From NCBI RefSeq assembly GCF_003986935.1, contig NZ_RJZE01000008.1:62001-126000 (forward strand): a stretch of DNA of 64,000 bases. Direction: 5' to 3'. How positions within the stretch are numbered: the stretch's first letter is position 1; every line of letters begins with the position of its first letter. Below the pieces are notes generated by a model that did not search any database, was not told the DNA's origin, and saw only the letters and a list, made by a program, of their open reading frames with translations. The position numbers and the translations under genes were made by a program. Source of the stretch: Paraburkholderia kururiensis JCM 10599 = LMG 19447. Lineage in GTDB: Bacteria > Pseudomonadota > Gammaproteobacteria > Burkholderiales > Burkholderiaceae. Positions 27,480-36,114 of this stretch are shown here, piece by piece.

Positions 27480-28418
27480 ATGGAATTTCGGATTGCCGCC
27501 CTCGCCGACGCCCACGATCTATCACATGCCGTCAACGGTTGGGAGCAGGTTTATCGCCAGCTTACGCCCGGCCGCTTCGAAGGCACGCTGTTCCAGGTGA
27601 ACAGCCCGGGCTTCCAGTTCTTCCAGGAAGCGACCAACCGGCGAGTCGTGCAGGCGGGTGTTTCGCCGAACGGCCTCTCGTCTATAGCCGTGCCGCTGAC
27701 CGCGCCCATGCAGGGCACGTTCCAGGGGCAGCGTGTCGATGGCTACGCCATCATGGCGCTCGGCACGCACGAGGAGTTTCGCCTCTACACCCCGGAGTCG
27801 ATGCATTACGCTGTCGTCAGCCTGGCGGCCGGAACGATGGAGGAACTCGTCGGGATCACGGTCGGCGACGCTGCCGTGCGTCAGTTGAGGAAGCACGTGT
27901 TGCCCGTGCCCGGCGAACGCGTTGCCGTTCTGCGCGAAGGTCTGACGCGCTATTTCGAGGCCGCGGCACGCAATCCGGCCGGCTTCGTCAACCCGTCGGC
28001 CACCCGACTTTTTCAGGATGAGGTGGTGAGCCTCATGCTCGGTCTTCTCGAAGCCGCCACCGAGGAGACACGCGACCTGACGCACAGCACCTACAGCGAA
28101 ATCGTGCGGCGTTGCGAACGCCTGATCCAGGAGCAGGCCGACCAGCCTCTCACGGTGCTGGACTTGTGCCGCCATCTGCGCTGTAGCCGCCGCACGCTTC
28201 AAACGAGCTTTCAGCGCGTCGCGAACGTCACGCCGGTCGAATACCTGCGCTCCATCCGTCTCAACGCGGTGCGCCAGTTGTTGCGCTCGACAGCGGCGGG
28301 CGAATTGCTGATCGGCGATGCCGCCGCCCGCTGGGGGTTCACGCATCTCAGCTACTTCGCGCGGGAGTACCGCGACCTCTTCGGCGAATTGCCCTCGCAG
28401 ACGCCGCGAAAGAATTGA
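27480..28418 (+). CDS. AraC family regulator, EutR-like
   Basis: 312 residues from ATG 27480, with AGGAG and a 6-nt spacer; ATG 27477 and 27453 are alternatives. The N-terminus (NGWEQVYRQLTPGRFEGTLFQV, FFQEATNRRVVQ) resembles EutR-type ligand-binding domains that respond to ethanolamine-like amines. The C-terminal AraC domain is clear: LTVLDLCRHLRCSRRTLQTSFQRVANVTP and WGFTHLSYFAREYRDLFGELP. It likely activates feaB or the permease in response to an amine or aldehyde. A hairpin lies 125 bases downstream. Confidence 0.9.
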   Translation: MEFRIAALADAHDLSHAVNGWEQVYRQLTPGRFEGTLFQVNSPGFQFFQEATNRRVVQAGVSPNGLSSIAVPLTAPMQGTFQGQRVDGYAIMALGTHEEFRLYTPESMHYAVVSLAAGTMEELVGITVGDAAVRQLRKHVLPVPGERVAVLREGLTRYFEAAARNPAGFVNPSATRLFQDEVVSLMLGLLEAATEETRDLTHSTYSEIVRRCERLIQEQADQPLTVLDLCRHLRCSRRTLQTSFQRVANVTPVEYLRSIRLNAVRQLLRSTAAGELLIGDAAARWGFTHLSYFAREYRDLFGELPSQTPRKN

Positions 28419-28543
28419 CGCGACGTGCTGCGTGCACGTCGAAACGCTGCGTGCGCAGTGCGCTGCATGATCCAGGTGTCCCTTCTTCAAGATTGCATCT
28501 GGCGCGGCGCGATGTGGTGTCGTGTCCCAGCGCTCTCACATGG

Positions 28544-28567
28544 CCCGGCATTCGTATGAATGCCGGG
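28544..28567 (+). terminator. Perfect hairpin after the AraC regulator gene
   Basis: The stem cccggcattc (28544-28553) pairs perfectly with 28558-28567 around a 4-nt loop. It lacks a T-tract, so it may be a factor-assisted terminator or RNA stabiliser. The rest of the 387-base gap between the regulator and the permease shows no gene. Confidence 0.55.
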
Positions 28568-28805
28568 TCGCCTTGCCCATCCCTCGCTCGATCACGCTAC
28601 GGCATGGTGCAGCCCGCTCGCATGGGAACGCGTAAACCCCAGGCATGCGACGTCTTGCCAATCTGTGCTGCCGGACTCGACTTTTGGCTTCATACATTGC
28701 CATCCACACGGCGGGCTATCGTCCGGTCCAGTCGGACCGCTGACGAGCGGCCCCGATGCCGTGCACCACGACAGCAGACAGGCCATTCCATCGGGAGCGA
28801 ATCAA

Positions 28806-30254
28806 ATGAGTGTCGCAATGGACCCTACACCTTCGACCGAGCTACGCAAGGGCGCGCTCGGCCTCGGCTTCATCGTTTTCTTCGTCATCTCGGCCGCGGG
28901 CCCGCTCGTCGCGATTGCGGGCGGCTTCCCCATCGGCATCATGCTGGGCAACGGGGCCGGCACACCGACGCTGCTCATTGCTACCGTGCTGATCCTGCTG
29001 ATGTTCGCCGCGGGCTACACGGCGATGTCGCGCTACGTCACGAACGCCGGCGGCTTCTATGCCTTCACGGCCCGCGGGCTCGGCGCAACCGCGGGCGGTG
29101 CTGCGGCGTTTCTCGCGCTGCTCGGCTACAACACGATGCAGATCGGGCTCTACGGCATGTTTGGCGCAGTGGCGTCCGGCTTTCTGTCTGCGCGGCTCGG
29201 CATCACGGTGCCGTGGTGGGCATGTTCGCTCGTCGCGCTGGCCAGCATAGCGGTGCTGGGCTACCGGCAAATCGACCTGTCGGCGAAGCTGCTGTCGCTG
29301 CTCGTGTTCGGCGAATACATTGTCGTGCTGATTCTCGACGTGGCGATCCTCAAGTCGGGCGGCGCACACGGCATCACGTTTGCGTCGTTCACGCCGCACG
29401 TATTTCTGAGCGGCACGCCTGCCATCGGATTCCTGTTCTGCTTCGCGAGTTTCGTCGGCTTCGAAGCCACCACGATCTATAGCGAGGAGGCGAAAGACCC
29501 GCGCCGCACGGTGCCGCTTGCAACGTATATCTCGGTGCTGCTGATCGGCGGCTTCTACGCCTTCTCGCTGTGGTGCATGGTGATTGGCGCGGGCGCCGGC
29601 GAGATCGTGAAGACCCTGAACGCACTGTCCGACCCGACGACGTTTCTCTATTCGCTGTCCGATCACTACGCCAGCCATGCGCTGACCGACGCGATGAGCG
29701 TGCTGTTCATCACGAGCGTCTACGCGGGTCTTCTCGCTTTCCACAATTCGGCGGCGCGCTACTTCTATGCAAGCGGACGCGAAGGCCTGTTGCCGGCATC
29801 GCTCGGGCACACGCATGCCTCGCACAGCAGCCCACACGTTGGCTCAGTATTGCAGACCGTCATTGCCGCGTGCGTCGTCATCGCGTTCATCGTCGGCAAG
29901 TCGGACCCTGTGCTCACGTTGTTCTCGTGGCTCACGAATCTTGCGACGCTTTGCATCATCGCCCTGATGGTGCTGTCGTCCGCGGCCGTGCTCCGCTTCT
30001 TCGCACGGACGGCGCAGCACGAGGAAGGCGCGTTGCGCGTCGTCGTGTTTCCGGTGCTTTCGGGCATTGCGCTCCTCGCTGTGCTCGTGCTTGCCATCAT
30101 CAACTTCCCGGTTCTGACGGGCGCAAGCGTCGGGCTCTCGTATGGGCTCACCGTGTTGATGCCGGTTTTCGCGGTCGCTGGAATCGTCAGCGCCCGCCGG
30201 CTCAAGGCGCGCAATCCACGCGCGTTCGACGCACTCGGCAACTCGCGGCTCTAG
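28806..30254 (+). CDS. APC family amino acid/amine permease
   Basis: 482 residues from ATG 28806. About twelve membrane segments are visible, starting with LGLGFIVFFVISAAGPLVAI, followed by GGFPIGIMLGNGAGTP, which corresponds to the substrate-binding helix 1 break of the APC superfamily. A conserved FASFVGFEATTIYSEEAKDPRRTVP stretch marks helix 6 and the loop after it. The substrate is probably an amine or amino acid given the neighbours, but cannot be read from sequence. Upstream in-frame codons to 28560 overlap the hairpin and are not coding. Confidence 0.92.
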   Translation: MSVAMDPTPSTELRKGALGLGFIVFFVISAAGPLVAIAGGFPIGIMLGNGAGTPTLLIATVLILLMFAAGYTAMSRYVTNAGGFYAFTARGLGATAGGAAAFLALLGYNTMQIGLYGMFGAVASGFLSARLGITVPWWACSLVALASIAVLGYRQIDLSAKLLSLLVFGEYIVVLILDVAILKSGGAHGITFASFTPHVFLSGTPAIGFLFCFASFVGFEATTIYSEEAKDPRRTVPLATYISVLLIGGFYAFSLWCMVIGAGAGEIVKTLNALSDPTTFLYSLSDHYASHALTDAMSVLFITSVYAGLLAFHNSAARYFYASGREGLLPASLGHTHASHSSPHVGSVLQTVIAACVVIAFIVGKSDPVLTLFSWLTNLATLCIIALMVLSSAAVLRFFARTAQHEEGALRVVVFPVLSGIALLAVLVLAIINFPVLTGASVGLSYGLTVLMPVFAVAGIVSARRLKARNPRAFDALGNSRL

Positions 30255-30408
30255 CGCACGCGTAGCCGCGTTTCATTCCCACATTTTCCTCACCGGCTGA
30301 GGGCGCTTTGCGCCGCTCAGAGGGACGGGTGTTGCCCGACGTTCGACACGCTCCAGATCGCAGTGCATCCCGGTCACAGGATTCTTGATAAGACATAGGA
30401 GGTAGCAA

Positions 30409-31623
30409 ATGAAAGTTAAAGCGAGATATGCCGCCGCGTGCGTCATGCTGTTCGGCGCAGCAGTTCACGAGGCACACGCACAAAGCAGTGTGACGCTGTA
30501 TGGATCGGTGGATGCAGGGGTGCTGTATTCGACCAACCAGCAGGTCACCGACGCGAACGGCACCGTGCACGGCGGCCATGCCGTGCAGCTTGGCGGCGGC
30601 TATCTGATGCCGTCGAGGTGGGGGCTCATGGGCACCGAGGATCTGGGCGGCGGCCTTAAAGCAACGTTTGCACTCGAGAACCAGTTCCTGACCGGAAACG
30701 GCGCGATGCTGCAGAACGGCGCGCTCTTCAGTCGCCAGGCGTGGGTGGGTCTGCGAGACGACCGGTACGGCACCCTTAGTCTTGGGCGGCAATACGATTC
30801 GTACTCCGACTTTCTCGGCGTCTATGCGTCGAGCAACGCGTGGTCGACGCTCTACGGCTCGCATTTCGGCGACGTCGACAACCTCAACGAAGCGTTCAAC
30901 ATGAACAACGCGGTGAAGTTCACGAGCGTCGACTTCAGCGGGTTCACGTTCGGCGGCACGTTCAGTCTTGGCGGCCAGGCCGGCGACTTCAGTGCACGAC
31001 GCGGCTACGCGCTTGCTGCGGCCTATACCCATGGTCCCGTGTCGGTGAGTGCCGGCTATCTCGATCTCAATAATCCGCTCGATGCGGCACTGGGCGGAGC
31101 CTCCGGCTACATTGGCGACTTTGCCTGCAGCAACGCGGCCGCCATGTACTGCAACCTGCAGAATGCGCGCGCCATGAAGGCGGCAGGTATCGGTGGGTCG
31201 ATCACGCTAGGTGACGCGATGGTGGCGCTCGTCTATACGCACACGAAGCTTGAAAACAGTGCGTACTTCGCGAGCAGCGCCCGCCCTGACGGCGCGGACG
31301 TGACGTTCGATATCGCCGAATTGAACACCACATACAACCTCACGCCGACATGGACGCTCGGGGCTGCGTACATCTTCAACCGTGCGCACGTTGAAGGCGG
31401 CGGTTCGACTCGCTTCCATCAGGTCAACCTGGGCGCGACCTACGCGCTGTCCAAGCGCACGGCACTGTACGGCGTTGCGATCGGGCAGGTGGCCTCCGGG
31501 CAGGGACTGGGCATCAACCCTGCAACGGGCGGCACGGCAAATTACGCCCAGATTCCGAATCTCGTGAACAGCAATTCGAATCGCCAGCTCGCGTTAATGG
31601 CGGGACTGAGGGTGATGTTCTGA
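30409..31623 (+). CDS. Trimeric outer membrane porin (OmpC-like, Burkholderia type)
   Basis: 404 residues with a strong AGGAGG site. The signal peptide ends at AHA, followed by the typical mature start QSSVTLYGSVDAGV. Family markers include SRWGLMGTEDLGGGLKATFALE, FSRQAWVGLRDDRYGTLSLGRQYD and a C-terminal Phe (LMAGLRVMF) for BAM recognition. It is a general diffusion porin, probably helping uptake of the substrate handled by this cluster. A Cys pair (DFACSNAAAMYC) in one loop is uncommon in the family and could form a disulfide. Confidence 0.95.
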   Translation: MKVKARYAAACVMLFGAAVHEAHAQSSVTLYGSVDAGVLYSTNQQVTDANGTVHGGHAVQLGGGYLMPSRWGLMGTEDLGGGLKATFALENQFLTGNGAMLQNGALFSRQAWVGLRDDRYGTLSLGRQYDSYSDFLGVYASSNAWSTLYGSHFGDVDNLNEAFNMNNAVKFTSVDFSGFTFGGTFSLGGQAGDFSARRGYALAAAYTHGPVSVSAGYLDLNNPLDAALGGASGYIGDFACSNAAAMYCNLQNARAMKAAGIGGSITLGDAMVALVYTHTKLENSAYFASSARPDGADVTFDIAELNTTYNLTPTWTLGAAYIFNRAHVEGGGSTRFHQVNLGATYALSKRTALYGVAIGQVASGQGLGINPATGGTANYAQIPNLVNSNSNRQLALMAGLRVMF

Positions 31624-31745
31624 GACGTCGGATCCTGCGCGGGAAACAACAACGCGAGCAGAGCACGTTCGTTTCGGTCGAGCGGCTGCCGATTTGTGAT
31701 AACGGCACGCGTTCTGTCTGCTTAAGATCGTTTGCCACCAGGATT

Positions 31746-31774
31746 GTGCGGGTCATTGCAGGCCCGCACGTTTT
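31746..31774 (+). terminator. Hairpin with short T-run upstream of the FAD oxidoreductase gene
   Basis: The 7-bp stem gtgcggg (31746-31752) pairs with cccgcac (31763-31769), followed by TTTT at 31771-31774. It could end the porin transcript or attenuate transcription into the next gene, whose start is 20 bases further on. Confidence 0.5.
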
Positions 31775-31794
31775 CGAAACAGACGGGACACGCA

Positions 31795-33096
31795 ATGCAC
31801 ACGGATGAAACGCCGACGTACTACACGGCAACCAGGAAATACGATTTGAGTTTCCCGTCGCTCGAGGGCGATATTGAAGCAGATGTGGTGATCGTAGGCG
31901 GTGGATTCTCGGGCATTCACACCGCGCTCGAACTGGCGGAGCAGGGCGTGACCGACACGGTCGTTCTCGAAGGGCGCTACCTGGGATATGGCGGCACGGG
32001 GCGCAACGGTGGGCAGGTCATGGCCGGGATCGGACACGATCTCGACGCGATCAAGGCCGACGTGGGCGAAGAAGGTCTGCACGCGATATTCGCGTTGAGC
32101 GACCTCGGGCCGCAGATCATGCGTGACCGTATCGCTAAATACAACATCGATGCGGACTTCCGCAGCGGATACGGCTATCTCGCCTATAACGCGCGCCAGG
32201 CGAAGACCTTGCGCAGCTGGGAGAAAGAATTCAAGTCGCTCGGTTCTCCGTACGAAATACGTTTTATGGAAGGGCGCGACGTCAGGCAGATCATTGGCTC
32301 CGACGTCTACGAGGCTGCGCTGCTGCATATGGGCGGCGGGCATGTGCATTCGCTCAATCTGCTGCTTGGCGAGGCGAAGGCGATTTCGGAGATCTACGGC
32401 GTGAGGATCTTCGAATACAGCCCTGCGCTGGAAGTGACTTATGGCGACCGGATCAGAGTCAGAACGGCAAAGGGATCGGTAAGCGCGCGCAAGCTGGTGT
32501 GGGCCGTAGACGGATTCAATAACCGGATCGAGCCGGAGCTGCATCGCAGCACGATCAACGTGTACGCGTTCAACTCGGTAACAGAACCGTTGAGCCAGGA
32601 ACTGATCGAGCAGATCAGCCCGATTCGCGGCGCGTATAGCGATATCCGGCCGATCATCAATTACTACCGCGTGACGAACGATAACCGGCTGATGTTCGGT
32701 TCGTCGACGCAGGTGATCGAACGCGTCCCCACCGATCTCAAGCAATGGAACCGGCGCTTGATGCTTGAAGTGTTTCCGTACCTGCACGACGTCCGTATCG
32801 ATCTCGCGTGGGGCGGTCCTATGGCTACAACGCGCAACCTGTTTCCGCAGATCGGCGCTCTGCCCGGACACGCCAACGCGTTCTTCGTACAGGGCTATTC
32901 CGGCTTCGGCGTCACGCCGAGCCAGATCATCTGCAAGATTCTGGCGGAGGGCATCCTGGGCGGCTCGGAGCGTTATCGGCTGATCAGCGCAATAAGCCGC
33001 GCGGGAATTGGCGGTAAAGACCGCTATCGCGCCTTGCTCGTCAGCCTGGGCAAGGCGCTTCACCAGATGTCCGGCTACTGGAATGGACGCCGTTGA
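31795..33096 (+). CDS. FAD-dependent amine oxidoreductase, PuuB-like
   Basis: 433 residues from ATG 31795. The DAO/PuuB fold is clear: the dinucleotide motif VVIVGGGFSGIHTALELAEQG (about 34-54), YLGYGGTGRNGGQVMAGIGHDL, and the C-terminal FAD segment FVQGYSGFGVTPSQIICKILAEGI. Relatives oxidise gamma-glutamylputrescine or related amines to aldehydes and release ammonia and peroxide. Here it could supply the aldehyde used by FeaB, but its true substrate is not shown by sequence. The cupin gene follows 33 bases later. Confidence 0.88.
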   Translation: MHTDETPTYYTATRKYDLSFPSLEGDIEADVVIVGGGFSGIHTALELAEQGVTDTVVLEGRYLGYGGTGRNGGQVMAGIGHDLDAIKADVGEEGLHAIFALSDLGPQIMRDRIAKYNIDADFRSGYGYLAYNARQAKTLRSWEKEFKSLGSPYEIRFMEGRDVRQIIGSDVYEAALLHMGGGHVHSLNLLLGEAKAISEIYGVRIFEYSPALEVTYGDRIRVRTAKGSVSARKLVWAVDGFNNRIEPELHRSTINVYAFNSVTEPLSQELIEQISPIRGAYSDIRPIINYYRVTNDNRLMFGSSTQVIERVPTDLKQWNRRLMLEVFPYLHDVRIDLAWGGPMATTRNLFPQIGALPGHANAFFVQGYSGFGVTPSQIICKILAEGILGGSERYRLISAISRAGIGGKDRYRALLVSLGKALHQMSGYWNGRR

Positions 33097-33129
33097 GTTC
33101 CATCCTTGTTCTGATACAGGATTTTCATC

Positions 33130-33498
33130 ATGAGTCTGACCATCATCGATCGCAACATGACGATCGCGCATCTTCATCCGTGGGGCAGTCTGAGCCAGCT
33201 CGGTGCCGAAATTCTGGAAGGGGGAGATGTGCAGGCGTATGGCGACGCGACGTACGGCGCGCCCACCGATGCCATCAACGCGGGCTATTTCGGTACGTCG
33301 AAGGGCACATACCGCCTTGTGTACCCGTTCAGCGAACAGGCAACGATCCTGCAGGGAGAAGTGCGTATCACCGACGAGTCCACCGGCCAAAGCGCGCTAT
33401 TCGGTGCGGGCGATTCCTGGTTTATGGAAAAAGGAACGCCTACGCTGTGGGAAGTGTTGAGCGACAGTTTTACGAAGCACTATCTGGCGTTTTCGTGA
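33130..33498 (+). CDS. Cupin domain protein (DUF861/EutQ-like)
   Basis: 122 residues. A single small cupin barrel is seen: TYRLVYPFSEQATILQGEVRITDESTG followed by GAGDSWFMEKGTPTLWEVLSD. Homologues are found next to amine oxidoreductase genes of the PuuB type. The usual metal-binding His cluster is weak, so a non-catalytic or binding role is possible. It is likely co-transcribed with the preceding FAD oxidoreductase gene. Confidence 0.85.
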   Translation: MSLTIIDRNMTIAHLHPWGSLSQLGAEILEGGDVQAYGDATYGAPTDAINAGYFGTSKGTYRLVYPFSEQATILQGEVRITDESTGQSALFGAGDSWFMEKGTPTLWEVLSDSFTKHYLAFS

Positions 33499-33570
33499 TC
33501 GGGCAGGCCTTTGCGGGCGGCCGGCCTGTTCATGACGGAGTGTAGTGAGCGGGTTCGCGTGGACGCGCAG

Positions 33571-34176
33571 TTATGGGCGCAGCCATCCTTGATCAATCGG
33601 CCAGGCGAGCGTTTTGCGGTACACCACAACGCATGCTCGCGTAAAGGCCGATCCCCATGAGCTCCAGAGTGCCGAACTCAGAGCGTATGTGATCCAGGCC
33701 ACGCTGGCCGCGCCGACCATGTCGAACGGAAAGTGCACGCCGACAAACACGCGCGACCACGCCACCGCGATATCGACGGCAAGAATAAACAAGCCAGGTA
33801 GTCGCAGCCCGCTGTAGAGAAAAGTGAACGACACGGCTGAGAGCAGCGTAACGTGATCGCTCGGAAACGACGAATCTGGCGCATGCGCCAGAAGCGTGTG
33901 TCCCAATCCAGTCACGAACGGTCGAGGGTGATACCAGACCATACCGATCAATTGGTTGATGCCCAGCGCGACAAAGCCAACGAGGCTCGCGCGCACGGCT
34001 ATTTCACGCCTCTCGCTGCCTGCCGCCAGCCACATGCAGGCGAGCGTGACCGGGACGATCCAGATTGCGTAGTTGGCGAGCAGCAAACCAGCTTCGGTCA
34101 GCCAATGCGGGGTGGTTGGCGTGGCGTTGAGCCGAAGAAAAATCGCTCGATTAAATGCTTCGATCGGTTCGGTCAT
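33571..34176 (-). CDS. PAP2 family undecaprenyl-diphosphate phosphatase (BcrC-like)
   Basis: 201 residues from ATG 34176 (GAGAG upstream; ATG 34191 would add 5 residues). Several membrane helices carry the three-part acid phosphatase signature: WYHPRP, SSFPSDH and SRVFVGVHFPFD. The N-terminus MTEPIEAFNRAIFLRLNA is typical of the BcrC/YbjG branch, which recycles undecaprenyl diphosphate for cell wall synthesis and can confer bacitracin tolerance. It stands alone between the amine cluster and a histidine kinase. Confidence 0.9.
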   Translation of the reverse strand: MTEPIEAFNRAIFLRLNATPTTPHWLTEAGLLLANYAIWIVPVTLACMWLAAGSERREIAVRASLVGFVALGINQLIGMVWYHPRPFVTGLGHTLLAHAPDSSFPSDHVTLLSAVSFTFLYSGLRLPGLFILAVDIAVAWSRVFVGVHFPFDMVGAASVAWITYALSSALWSSWGSAFTRACVVVYRKTLAWPIDQGWLRP

Positions 34177-34191
34177 GGACTCTCGCAGCAT

Positions 34192-34526
34192 ACGTTAACG
34201 GAACATCGTCATTGGGGTGATCGCGAGGTCAATGAACCTCGTCCACACCTGGCGCGCCGTCGCTGGACAGAAGGCAAGCCTACAGCGCGTACCTTAAGAA
34301 CGGATTAAGGCAACGATGCCGCATCGCCCGCGAATGAGCGACCTTTCTGCGTTCCATTGGTCTGTGACTTCACCGACTCCAGGAGGCAGGTGCCCACCCG
34401 TTGTCATTTAAACCGGGGGCACACGGGTCATCGCCTCGGCCGCCGAGCTCGCGCAAAGCTTTTACGCGCAAGCCGCCTCCATCACCGGATCGCCTCGACC
34501 TTCCACGCTGCGTCGGATCATCGCCC
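34192..34526. other. Intergenic region
   Basis: No gene or RNA is supported. A 6-bp stem (cgaggt...acctcg, 34222-34239) is too short to call. It must hold the promoter of the leftward phosphatase gene and the 3' end of the kinase transcript. Confidence 0.4.
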
Positions 34527-35654
34527 TCAACCGGAAAGCGAAGGCGAGCACGGCATATGCACGGTGAAGCTGGTTCCGCGTTCCGATGATGCAACGGCTA
34601 TGGTTCCCTGATGCGCCCTGACAATGCAGCGGCAGATATAGAGGCCGAGTCCAATGCCCGCAGCGCTTCCGCTCCGCTCCGGCGAATTCGCCCTCGTGAG
34701 CGGATCGAACAATGTGGGCAGCGCTTTCTCCGGGATGGGGTTGCCTTCGTTGGAGACGACAATGGTCACGTGTCCCTCGCGGCCATCGGCTTCGACGACA
34801 ACTCCGCCAGAACCATAGCGAGCTGCGTTCGTCAGCAGGTTGACCATCAACTGGCCGATCCTGGCGCCGTCCCAGCGGCCCCGCAGATCGCCCGCAAGAC
34901 GCACGTCGATGGTGGCGTCAGGGAAGGACGCCCGCACTTCGTCCGCGGCGTCGCCACAGATACGCCCAATATCCTGCGACGCAAAACTGATCGGCAGCGT
35001 GTAGCCCAGTCGTGCACGGGTGAAAATCAGCAGATCGTCGATCATCTGCTTCATGCGCGTTGCGCTGCGCTGGACGAACGCAATCGCCCGTACGCTGCTG
35101 GAAGACAGACCGTTGTCATGCAGCAGCACTTCGCCTGCATTCAGTATCGCCGCCAGCGGCGAGCGCAGGTCGTGGGCCAGCACGCCGTTAAACAGGTCGC
35201 GGCTGCGCTCGGTCTGGGCCGCATGGTGCCGCACCGATTCAGCGAGTACCTGATCAATCGCTTCATTGAAGCGGATCATTTCCTGGAACGCCGCGGCACC
35301 TTCGGGCGAGGTCGTGTGCCAGTGACGCAGCACTGTGGCGCGCAGGGCGCGGAATTCCGCTACCACGTCGTTGATACCGAAGCCATGCGCCAGGCGGTCC
35401 TCCGCGTGATGGTGTGCCACGCGGTTGAACTCCGATTGCGGGGCGCGATCGTTGCCACGGGATTTGGCTTCCTGTTGCACCGCGTTCTGTGCAGTTCGCA
35501 TGTCCGCTGCAATTGCCGTCAGAATCTCGGCAGCAGAATTTCGTAACTGGCTTTCGGAAAGAAGCGTGTCCTCCTGGCTGATGGCCAGGGCGTATTCCGC
35601 CCAGGCGTCGATCAAACCGTCAAGGTCGGCCTCAATGAAGTCTGCAAGTTTCAT
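34527..35654 (-). CDS. Soluble sensor histidine kinase with RsbRD-like N-terminal domain
   Basis: 375 residues, with no membrane segment. The N-terminal 150 residues (FIEADLDGLIDAWAEYA...LLSESQLRNSAAEILTAIA) resemble the RsbRD/globin-like sensor domain. The kinase part has the H-box with H161 in LAHDLRSPLAAI, the N-box NLLTNAARYG, and the ATP lid GIGLGLYICRCIV. No response regulator gene lies next to it, so it is an orphan kinase. A stress-related input is an inference from the N-terminal domain only. Confidence 0.9.
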   Translation of the reverse strand: MKLADFIEADLDGLIDAWAEYALAISQEDTLLSESQLRNSAAEILTAIAADMRTAQNAVQQEAKSRGNDRAPQSEFNRVAHHHAEDRLAHGFGINDVVAEFRALRATVLRHWHTTSPEGAAAFQEMIRFNEAIDQVLAESVRHHAAQTERSRDLFNGVLAHDLRSPLAAILNAGEVLLHDNGLSSSSVRAIAFVQRSATRMKQMIDDLLIFTRARLGYTLPISFASQDIGRICGDAADEVRASFPDATIDVRLAGDLRGRWDGARIGQLMVNLLTNAARYGSGGVVVEADGREGHVTIVVSNEGNPIPEKALPTLFDPLTRANSPERSGSAAGIGLGLYICRCIVRAHQGTIAVASSERGTSFTVHMPCSPSLSG

Positions 35655-36114
35655 TTGACTGCCCCTCTACAGGTACGCGCGTTGCGAACGGTCGTGCGTC
35701 ACGGTTGAGCGTTTCGGGACGACCCAGCCGTGCCGTTCCGGGATACGAGTTTACCTATATTCGGCTGCGGCATATGCCACCGCTTGTGACGCCTGCGCGA
35801 CGGAGCCCGCAGATCGCATGGCCTGCGCCGGCGCCGGCTTCCTGTCGCGGACGATAGCCGTCCACGCGGCGAAGCGACAGCAGCGCCGTTTGCGGCGTGG
35901 GATAAGTGCCAGAACAGGTCTTCGGAACACTGGGCGCCGACACGTTTACTGGCGGGCCTTGATCGGTAGCAGGCGCCGCTGCAGCGCTTCAACCGGGCGC
36001 TTCCGTATTTCTGGTAAATGAGCACAGCGCTCTGGCGTCCAGGGTTTAACCTGGCAGCAGTTCAGGTAGACCGGACAGGACCGATATATGGACTGTCACC
36101 CTGGAGATATGAAC
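35655..36114. other. Intergenic region between divergent kinase and chemoreceptor genes
   Basis: 460 bases without a convincing gene. An open frame on the minus strand (35699-36025) is Arg/Ser-rich with no signal or family resemblance. The region should hold promoters in both directions. Confidence 0.4.

Noticed and set aside
35699..36025. 108-codon minus-strand frame
   Set aside because: Biased composition, no ribosome binding site and no recognisable family.
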